15,412 nucleotides of DNA from Chloroflexota bacterium (lineage in GTDB: Bacteria; Chloroflexota; Anaerolineae; Anaerolineales; UBA4823). This document shows, one piece after another, positions 1 to 5,335 of the stretch. The first letter of the stretch is position 1. Each line of letters starts with the position of its first letter. Under the pieces are notes generated by a model that saw only the letters and a list, made by a program, of their open reading frames with translations, ran no database searches and was not told the origin of the DNA. The position numbers and the translations under genes are program-made. The DNA is taken from NCBI GenBank assembly GCA_023395675.1, contig JAEWYL010000074.1, positions 1 through 15,412 of the forward strand. Reading direction: 5' to 3'.

Positions 1-689
1 GTGGCCGCCTCCGGCGCGACCCCTGCCGCTTCCGTGCCCTCGCCGGTGCGGGGCGCTTCCCGCCCTGCCCGGCTCAGGTAGGTGAGCGAGATGTGCCGGG
101 TGATCCAGAGAACCGTCCCGTCGGTCAGCACCCTGCGGCTGATCTGCGCCTCCCCATCGCTCAGACCGTTCGTGCCCCCCAGGTCAATGATCTCGTATCC
201 ATCCCCGGAGCGCACCAGGAGCGCGTGCCAGCGCGAGACCAGCCGGTTTTCGATCTGGATCTCGTTGCCCGCCTCACGCCCCAGGGTCAGTTTATCTCCA
301 ACCAGCGGGAATACCTGCTGCCCTTCCGGGGTGGAGACCAGCAGCGCCGGGCCCTCCCTTTCCACCTGCGCGGCGGCCTTCTGGCGCCAGGTCAGGGTAT
401 AGTCGCCGATTTGAAGCACGTCGCCGTCGTTCAGGCTGTGGGGGATGCGGGGGGGCAGGCGGCGCCCGTTCAGCACGGTGCCGTTCACGCTGCCCAGATC
501 GGTCAGGCAGGGCAGGCCCTCCACCCAGGTGAGGCGGGCGTGCTCGCGGGATACCTTCCGGTCTTCCAGCACCACCTCCCCCTCAGGGTCCCGGCCCAGC
601 GCTACAGGCTCGTCCCGTTCCAGCGGAACGACACGCTTCTGGCCGGCGGTTTGAATCTCAAGGAGATAACCCGTCTTTGGTTCTTCCAT
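1..689 (-). CDS. Tandem FHA-domain protein (C-terminus outside window)
   Basis: Read on the minus strand from ATG at 689, this frame stays open for 229 codons to the window edge, so only the N-terminal part is present. It holds two forkhead-associated domains, which bind phosphothreonine peptides. FHA-1 spans about residues 8-101 (G32-R33, SREH 47-50, DLGSVNGT 64-71, N74-G75). FHA-2 spans about 114-210 (G137-R138, SRWH 152-155, DLGGTNG 169-175). Both keep the Arg and Ser of the phosphopeptide pocket. The visible part ends in an Ala/Gly/Glu/Thr-rich stretch that looks like a linker, so another domain may follow outside. An AGGAGG ribosome site lies about 9 bases before the ATG, and a promoter is seen at 796-825. 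Such proteins usually act with Ser/Thr kinases or secretion systems; no partner is visible here. The FHA assignment is firm, the cellular role unknown. Confidence 0.9.
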   Translation of the reverse strand, partial: MEEPKTGYLLEIQTAGQKRVVPLERDEPVALGRDPEGEVVLEDRKVSREHARLTWVEGLPCLTDLGSVNGTVLNGRRLPPRIPHSLNDGDVLQIGDYTLTWRQKAAAQVEREGPALLVSTPEGQQVFPLVGDKLTLGREAGNEIQIENRLVSRWHALLVRSGDGYEIIDLGGTNGLSDGEAQISRRVLTDGTVLWITRHISLTYLSRAGREAPRTGEGTEAAGVAPEAA

Positions 690-795
690 AGGAGTCGCCC
701 TCCTATTCAAAGGCCGGAGACCAGGATGAACGGCGGTAATTGCTTCTTGCCCGGGCCCGGTATAATATTCCACCCTTTACGGTCTAGATAGCTCC

Positions 796-825
796 ATTAT
801 AAATGATTATCCGCGGAGCACTCAA
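796..825 (-). promoter_or_regulatory. Sigma-70-type promoter for the FHA gene
   Basis: On the minus strand, TTGAGT (820-825) is followed after 18 bases by a perfect TATAAT (796-801). This predicts a start near 789 and a leader of about 100 bases before the ATG at 689. The promoter sits just downstream of the hairpin at 838-885, which would insulate it from upstream minus-strand transcription. Confidence 0.6.
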
Positions 826-833
826 AAGTTATA

Positions 834-885
834 AAAAAGGAGGTGGTTTGCGTGCCGTGGAGCCGCGCACGAAAAACCACCTCCT
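834..885 (-). terminator. Strong hairpin; intrinsic terminator on the minus strand
   Basis: AGGAGGTGGTTT (838-849) and AAACCACCTCCT (874-885) are perfect inverted repeats. The stem continues inward with CGTGC (851-855) against GCACG (867-871), across a one-base/two-base internal loop. On the minus strand the stem is followed directly by TTTTT, the classic intrinsic terminator form; on the plus strand no T-run follows. It would stop minus-strand read-through coming from 1447-3831 or from an unseen small transcript before the FHA promoter. The plus-strand arm also contains a perfect Shine-Dalgarno core (see findings). Confidence 0.6.
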
Positions 886-985
886 CAACGGTCAGCCCTA
901 GCACCTTCCAAGGGAAATTTGGTATATTGAGGCTGCAAGTTTCGGAAAATAGCGGAACATTTCCCCCCACCGGAGAGCTGAGAAG

Positions 986-1423
986 ATGACGACCGAAAGC
1001 ATCACGAATTTTATCGGCAAATGGGAACTAGACCCTTCGCAGTCGGCCTACGAATTCGGCCGGCCCCCGCTGGAAGGGACCTACACCATCATTTACGATG
1101 GTCACCGGCTGCATTTCATCATGGATTGGAAGAACGAGGCGGGGCAGAGCTTCCAGCAGATCGTGGAGGGCGTTCCAGACGGGGAAGATCACGCCTACGA
1201 AGGCAACCCCGAATTTGCGGATGCCGTCTGCTACACCCTGGTGGATGCTTCCACCCTGGATTCGACCGCCAAAAAGGACGGTCAGGTGGTGGCCTTCGCC
1301 CGCCGCATACTGGAGCCCGGCGGCGAGCGCATGAGGATCGTCCAGTCCGGGAAAACGCCCGAAGGCGAGCCGTTCGAGAACCTGTCCATCTACCGGCGGG
1401 TCACGCCGGCGGGCGGGGGTTAG
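986..1423 (+). CDS. Small lipocalin-like protein of unknown function
   Basis: A 145-residue protein without signal peptide or membrane segment, so probably cytoplasmic. The start 'IGKWELDPSQSAYEFGRPP', then 'GTYTIIYDGHRLHFIMDW' and a run of alternating short beta-like segments ending 'SIYRRV', resembles small DUF1579/lipocalin-like proteins that open with a 'G.W.LD...S' motif and form a beta-barrel. No catalytic residue can be named. GGAG at 972-975 lies 10 bases before the ATG, slightly far for a ribosome site. The gene converges on the secreted protein at 1447-3831 with only 23 bases between stops and no hairpin there. A TATATT at 923-928 could be a -10 box, but no -35 is convincing. It is real by length, codon pattern and position; the fold assignment is tentative. 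Confidence 0.75.
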   Translation: MTTESITNFIGKWELDPSQSAYEFGRPPLEGTYTIIYDGHRLHFIMDWKNEAGQSFQQIVEGVPDGEDHAYEGNPEFADAVCYTLVDASTLDSTAKKDGQVVAFARRILEPGGERMRIVQSGKTPEGEPFENLSIYRRVTPAGGG

Positions 1424-1446
1424 CGAGAGCGCCCCGTCCTCTCAGG

Positions 1447-3831
1447 CTAGCCGCCTCCCACCTGGGGGAGATACAGGCTGTGCCCCGCGGCCGGCTCGCC
1501 GCCCAGCACCGCCCACAGCCCAAATCGCTGGGGACTGGCGCTCAGCCTTCCATTTTCGGGGTCCACCCGGCTGGTCGGTTCCAGCGTCCAGCCCGACCCG
1601 TCCCAGTAGTAGAGTCCCAGTCTGTGCTCATCCGCCTGCCCCAGCTCGTCCTGGCTGTAGTGGATCTCCAGCGTGTAGGGCCGGGAGAGGGCGGAGGGCA
1701 ACACCCCCTGCACCTGGTTCTCGAAATAATGCCCGATCCCCATTAACGGCCCCGGCGAGGGCAGCGCGTCCGGAGAGAGTGGGATATGCGTCACGCGGGC
1801 GGCGGCTAGAAGGGCGCCGGCTTCGAAGCGGTAGCGCGTCCCGTCATCGGGCGAGAGCAGCTCACCGCCGCCCTGCGGGATGTCCGCCTCCACGCCCACA
1901 CGCAGGCGCTCGATATTCCAGAGCAGCCAGCCGCCGGGATCGAGGGCCGGGTACGAGATGGGAGGCGCCGCCGCGGAGACCAGCACACCCGCCTCAGCCC
2001 CCCCGCTGGCGGCGGGAAATACCTGCTCGAGCTGCCGCACCGGCATCAACTTCAGGCGCCCTTCCAGATCGTACGCCTGCAGGCTGTCCAGGTCCGCGTC
2101 CAGGTCGGGGGAGATGTCGCACTCCCCGGAGAGCAGCCCTTCCAGCGGGTCTAGCGAGAAATGGAAGACCAGGCGCTTGAAGAAGGGCAGTTCCTCCTCC
2201 AGGCGGTGATAGCGGGGGTTCTCCTCCAGGCGGATCGCCTCGCCCGGTTCCCAGCGCACGATCCGGTACGGGCCCCACCCCAGGGGCAGGTCCGGCTCCA
2301 GCTCCTCGACCGGTTTTCCCACCGCGGAGAGCTCCTCCATGCTGTGCTGCGGCAGCGGCGTCCAGAAACCCTGCCCCAGGCCGGCGGGCCGGTAACCGGG
2401 GAGCCCGGTCCACACCGTTTCTGTCTCCCCTGCGGCGACGTAGCTCTGGGTGCGCCTCGCCAGGGCTTTCTTGGCCAGAGAGACGGACGGGGTCCCCGGG
2501 TCTGTGCTCAGGCGGAAGGAGAACACCGAATCGCTGGCGGTGAGCGGCTCGCCGTCAGACCAGGTCAGGCCGGGCAGCAGGGGGTAAGTGACCTGCACCT
2601 GCTCCAGCTCCACCGTCCCGCCGGAGTACTCCTGCGCGCAGTCCGCTGCACTGCAGCCCGCGGGCCGGTAAACAACCCCGGGCTCCAGGGAGACCACCTC
2701 TCCATGCTCGTCCACGATGAGCGTCCCCGGCGGCGCCTGGACGGTGCGCCTCAATGCCAGCCCGTTCTCGAAAGTCGGCTGGTCCTGCAGGACCCCCGGC
2801 CCCTGGCCCTGCGAAAGCGGGTCAATCGGGCCGTCGTACAGGGCGGAGAGCACCAGCCCGGCGGAAAGGTCCAGGTCTTCGCTGTACAGGTAGAGGGAGG
2901 CGGGTTCGTCCGCCAGGCAGATATCCAGCGTCTCTTCCTGGGCTGGCGGGTCAATGCGGAAGCTGACCGCCCCGAAGATCCCCCACTGGATCCCTTTGCC
3001 CAGCATGCGGAATTCATACCAGTGCACCTGGCGGTTCCAGGTATCATAAGCGGCGTAGCGCCGCACGCCGGTGGAATCGTCGTACCCGATGGCGGTGATG
3101 AAATGGTCGGTGTAACCATCGCCGTCGGTATCCACCAGCAGGGCCGCGGGCCGGCCCGCGTCGATTTCCGCCCGGTAGCTCTCCCAGTTCAGCCTGCCAT
3201 CAAACATCGTCATGTTTTCCACGGAGACGGAATAACCGGCGGGCTTCACCCGGTTCACGTACCCTTCCAGGGCCGGGCCGAAATCGGAGAACCAGCTCCA
3301 GCCGTAGTAGTTCCCCCGGGAGCTCCAGGAAGTGCGCATAAAATCGGCCAGGCTGTCGGAGGGGTGCTCGTCGCCCAGGGGCTCTTCCGAGCGGTCCGGT
3401 TGAGGGGGTTCGGGGCCGTGGTCCACGGGCTGGACGTAATCTGTATAATGGCTGCCCGGGCCGAGCGAGCTCGCCATCATTTCGTTCACCGCCGCGGTCT
3501 GGGTGGAGGCGTCGCCCGGCACCAGCCAGTCGTAGCCCTGCGCGTCCCAATACCCGATGATCATCCCCGCTGCCGTGGGGCCGCAGCCGTGTCTCCACAG
3601 ATAAGCCGGCACGCCCGGGATAACGACCGCCCCCGGCCCGGCCGGGCTGGATTCCGGCAGCACGGCGTCGCTTTGCGGCCTGGGCCCGGAGGTGCTCTGC
3701 GCATCGTAAATCGAAGGGGGTTCTTCACCCGGCCCCTGGGCGGCGCGGGCCGCGCCGGAAAGCAGACCCGGAGAGAGAGTGGAAAAGACCAGTATCAGCA
3801 GCGCAGCCAGCGGGAAGAGTCGACGGTGCAT
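1447..3831 (-). CDS. Secreted chimera: C39-like peptidase domain + partial oligopeptide-binding domain
   Basis: A 794-residue exported protein. Residues 1-30 form a signal peptide with a likely cleavage after ARA-30. Residues about 68-293 resemble a C39-like papain-fold peptidase: Cys83 in HGCGPTAAG, His243 in DHFITAIGY and Asp263 in YDTWN give a plausible triad. Residues about 301-580 match family 5 solute-binding proteins of peptide ABC transporters: an 'LYDGPIDPL' segment, 'PLLPGLTWSDGEPLTASDSV' (417-436), 'GWGPYRIVRWEPGE' (518-531) and 'LLSGECDISPDLD'. The usual second lobe is missing, replaced by a C-terminal region (about 617-777) of unknown type. The end 'LYLPQVGGG' resembles a tail frequent in Anaerolineae secreted proteins. 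ATG at 3831 is preferred over the TTG just before it because AGGAG then lies 8 bases upstream. No permease or ATPase genes are adjacent, so transport is unlikely; an envelope or extracellular role is inferred. Confidence 0.88.
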   Translation of the reverse strand: MHRRLFPLAALLILVFSTLSPGLLSGAARAAQGPGEEPPSIYDAQSTSGPRPQSDAVLPESSPAGPGAVVIPGVPAYLWRHGCGPTAAGMIIGYWDAQGYDWLVPGDASTQTAAVNEMMASSLGPGSHYTDYVQPVDHGPEPPQPDRSEEPLGDEHPSDSLADFMRTSWSSRGNYYGWSWFSDFGPALEGYVNRVKPAGYSVSVENMTMFDGRLNWESYRAEIDAGRPAALLVDTDGDGYTDHFITAIGYDDSTGVRRYAAYDTWNRQVHWYEFRMLGKGIQWGIFGAVSFRIDPPAQEETLDICLADEPASLYLYSEDLDLSAGLVLSALYDGPIDPLSQGQGPGVLQDQPTFENGLALRRTVQAPPGTLIVDEHGEVVSLEPGVVYRPAGCSAADCAQEYSGGTVELEQVQVTYPLLPGLTWSDGEPLTASDSVFSFRLSTDPGTPSVSLAKKALARRTQSYVAAGETETVWTGLPGYRPAGLGQGFWTPLPQHSMEELSAVGKPVEELEPDLPLGWGPYRIVRWEPGEAIRLEENPRYHRLEEELPFFKRLVFHFSLDPLEGLLSGECDISPDLDADLDSLQAYDLEGRLKLMPVRQLEQVFPAASGGAEAGVLVSAAAPPISYPALDPGGWLLWNIERLRVGVEADIPQGGGELLSPDDGTRYRFEAGALLAAARVTHIPLSPDALPSPGPLMGIGHYFENQVQGVLPSALSRPYTLEIHYSQDELGQADEHRLGLYYWDGSGWTLEPTSRVDPENGRLSASPQRFGLWAVLGGEPAAGHSLYLPQVGGG

Positions 3832-4161
3832 CAAGCTTGCTCCTATATCAGTAATATTTGGGGCCTATCCGGCCTCCTGCGGGGCAGGGCCGGCTCGGGC
3901 CCCGCCGTGAGCGAAAAAGCGGTTTCAGTTTCAGCGTGCCAGACCCGTTTCAACCACCCGGACGGCGCCGGTTTCAGGCAGGCAGAGGTAAATTCTGCAT
4001 TTTTATTTAAAATTAAATGAATTTCTGCAATCACTATCGGCGAATTCTATCAAAACATTAGCCCAAATTCACACTTGTTTGCACTCCTTTCAATAATGAC
4101 AGTGAGAATTGCAGATCAGGCCTGCCGCCCCGGCGCCAGAAGACCCTGAGTATCTATCCGA
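3832..4161. other. Gene-free, AT-rich upstream region
   Basis: No coding frame is convincing here. Positions about 3985-4110 are clearly richer in A and T than the rest of the window and probably contain the promoter of the minus-strand secreted protein, but no well-spaced -35/-10 pair stands out. TCTGCAAT (4024-4031) and ATTGCAGA (4108-4115) form an inverted repeat about 76 bases apart, and another 'TTCTGCA' occurs near 3992. These could be protein-binding sites or chance. Confidence 0.4.
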
Positions 4162-4226
4162 AATCGGCAGCAGCCAAAACCCTAATCCGTTTTGAATTTC
4201 AGAATCGGTAGCCACCAAAACCCTAA
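4162..4226. repeat. Short direct repeat bordering the palindromic array
   Basis: AATCGG(C/T)AGC..CCAAAACCCTAA occurs at 4162-4185 and again at 4203-4226, 41 bases apart, with three differences over 24 bases. The second copy merges into the first palindromic unit. The first looks like a solo remnant of the left end of such a unit, suggesting that the array grew or shrank by recombination. Confidence 0.6.
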
Positions 4227-4403
4227 AGGTCGCCTTCAAGTCTCTTTCCAGTCAGGCTCCTTGTGGCGACCTTTAGGGTTTCCCTTCGCTGATCACCGGT
4301 TCTGTTTGTCAAAACTCTTAAGGTCGCCACAGGTCTCTTTTCAGTCTGGCTCCTTGTGGCGACCTTTAGGGTTTCCCTTTGGTTATCACCGATTTTGATT
4401 GTC
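4217..4403. repeat. Two tandem copies of a 94-nt palindromic repeat
   Basis: Copy 1 is 4217-4310 and copy 2 is 4311-4403, differing at a limited number of positions and one base in length. Each copy contains a large hairpin. In copy 1, AAACCCTAAAGGTCGCC (4218-4234) is perfectly complementary to GGCGACCTTTAGGGTTT (4265-4281) around a 30-base loop. In copy 2 the 3' arm is identical, the 5' arm has one wobble and one mismatch, and the pairing extends through CCAC/GTGG. The segment after each hairpin (ATCACCG.TT.TG.TTGTC) is a partial inverse of the sequence left of copy 1. No protein is encoded. It resembles a REP/BIME- or MITE-like element, but no mobilising gene is nearby. Confidence 0.85.
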
Positions 4404-4414
4404 AAAACTCATTA

Positions 4415-4521
4415 GGGCGGGTTTTCACGCCGCAAGGCGTCCGGCACAACCTGCAGGGCGGTCTTGCACCTGATTCCCTGGATGGCTCCAGGTGCAAGGC
4501 ATTCCCCCGCCCTGCCCGCCC
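4415..4521. other. Nested inverted repeats; candidate structured RNA
   Basis: Four helices can be drawn without conflict except one shared base. P1 is GGGCGGG (4415-4421) with CCCGCCC (4515-4521). P2 is ACGCC-GCAA-GGCGT (4427-4440), closed by a GNRA tetraloop. P3 is GCAGGGCGG (4453-4461) with CCGCCCTGC (4507-4515). P4 is CTTGCACCTG (4463-4472) with CAGGTGCAAG (4489-4498), stacked on P3. This makes a three-way junction with a long arm. The inverted repeats suit either strand; a GNRA loop appears only on the plus strand. There is no T-run after it, so it is not a simple terminator. No known RNA family is recognised, and transcription is not shown. Confidence 0.45.
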
Positions 4522-4663
4522 GGCTTCAAGCCCTGACCGGTTTGCCCGCCAGGCCCCCGTCCGGCGGTGAAAATGCCTCGCACCGGGCGCGTTTCAGGGC
4601 CGGTACGCCCGCTCCCCTCAAATTCAGGCTTGAGAAAGCCCATCCGGCCCGCCTCCGCCCGGC

Positions 4664-4692
4664 GTGACTTTTCATCTGAAACTGGGTATAAT
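4664..4692 (+). promoter_or_regulatory. Sigma-70-type promoter of the yqeY cluster
   Basis: GTGACT (4664-4669, matching TTGACA at four positions) is separated by 17 bases from a perfect TATAAT (4687-4692). The start of transcription should be near 4699, giving a leader of about 37 bases before the yqeY ATG at 4736. The GTG inside the -35 box could be misread as an upstream start for yqeY, but it cannot be in the mRNA if this promoter is used. Confidence 0.75.
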
Positions 4693-4735
4693 GATTCTTG
4701 GATTGCTGCCGCAAGGAACAAAGGCAGGGGAAACC

Positions 4736-5179
4736 ATGAGCACAAGAAACGAACTGGAAAACGCCCTGAAACAGGCCATGCGCGCTCACGATGAGCTCCG
4801 CAAGCGGGTGGTGCGTATGGCGCTGTCGAATATCAAACAGGCGGAAATTGACCGCAGAATTACGCTGGACGAGGCCGGTGTGGTGGCCGTCCTGCAGAAA
4901 GAGGTCAAGTCGCGCCAGGAGGCCATCGCCGACGCCCAGAAAGCCAACCGGCCCGACCTGGTGGATGAGTCCCAGGCCGAAATCCAGATCCTGGAGGGCT
5001 TTCTGCCGCAGCAGCTCTCGGAGGCGGAGCTGGATGAGCTGGCGCGCCAGGCGGTCGCCGAGACCGGGGCCTCCTCACCGCGCGAAATGGGGCAGGTGAT
5101 GAAGGTCCTGATGCCGCGCGTCCAGGGACGCGCCGCCGGAGACCAGGTCAGCCAGGCGGTCCGCAAGCTGCTGGGGTAG
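4736..5179 (+). CDS. yqeY: GatB/YqeY domain-containing protein
   Basis: A 147-residue protein of the usual size for stand-alone YqeY, the helical domain shared with the tail of the GatB subunit of Asp/Glu-tRNA amidotransferase. Diagnostic segments are 'LKQAMRAHDELRKRVVRMALSNIKQAEI' near the start (in two halves, residues about 10-38), 'VLQKEVKSRQEAI' (about 53-65), 'EIQILEGFLPQQLSE' (about 82-96) and the C-terminal 'MGQVMKVLMPRVQGRAAG'. The family is thought to contact tRNA or be linked to amidotransferase, but its exact role is unclear. ATG at 4736 is chosen because a GCAGGGG ribosome site lies 5 bases upstream and the promoter ends at 4692. It is the first gene of the housekeeping cluster; in Firmicutes yqeY also lies upstream of phoH, pgpH and ybeY. 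The family assignment is secure. Confidence 0.93.
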   Translation: MSTRNELENALKQAMRAHDELRKRVVRMALSNIKQAEIDRRITLDEAGVVAVLQKEVKSRQEAIADAQKANRPDLVDESQAEIQILEGFLPQQLSEAELDELARQAVAETGASSPREMGQVMKVLMPRVQGRAAGDQVSQAVRKLLG

Positions 5180-5335
5180 CAGGCCTGCCGGCTCCGGGCA
5201 GGAGCCTCTCCCGCCTGGCCCTCCCTCACGTTCGTTTTTAGAACCTGTTCTGAGAATATTATTCTTGTTGCTGCCGGGCGCAGTTTCGCCGCAACCTGCA
5301 GCAGCAGAACCACGTTTCAGCTAGAAACCGAGTTG
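5180..5335. other. yqeY-pgpH intergenic region with small palindromes
   Basis: Just after yqeY, CCTGCC and GGCAGG can form a short hairpin, without a following T-run. Two small inverted repeats follow side by side: AGAAC-CT-GTTCT (about 5239-5250) and AGAAT-ATT-ATTCT (5251-5263), back to back. TATTAT (5255-5260) could be a -10 box for pgpH, but no good -35 is present. The pair could be an operator overlapping a promoter. This is weak evidence. Confidence 0.35.

Noticed and set aside
2161..4020. Long plus-strand open frame opposite the secreted chimera
   Set aside because: It mirrors the minus-strand gene, has no recognisable domain, a composition (many Gly, His, Arg, Pro) typical of antisense reading of GC-rich genes, and no ribosome site.
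4192..4398. Small plus-strand protein across the 94-nt repeats
   Set aside because: It merely translates the palindromic repeat; the frame has no ribosome site and the DNA pattern is explained by hairpin structure.
4217..4403. CRISPR-like array
   Set aside because: Only two copies, no unique spacers of constant length, palindromic units longer than CRISPR repeats, and no cas genes nearby.
4664..4735. GTG at 4664 as an upstream start of yqeY
   Set aside because: It overlaps the -35 box of a good promoter; ATG at 4736 has a ribosome site and fits the family N-terminus.
5239..5250. LexA-type SOS box upstream of pgpH
   Set aside because: GAAC and GTTC are separated by two bases, not four as in the Gram-positive LexA motif, and pgpH is not an SOS gene.
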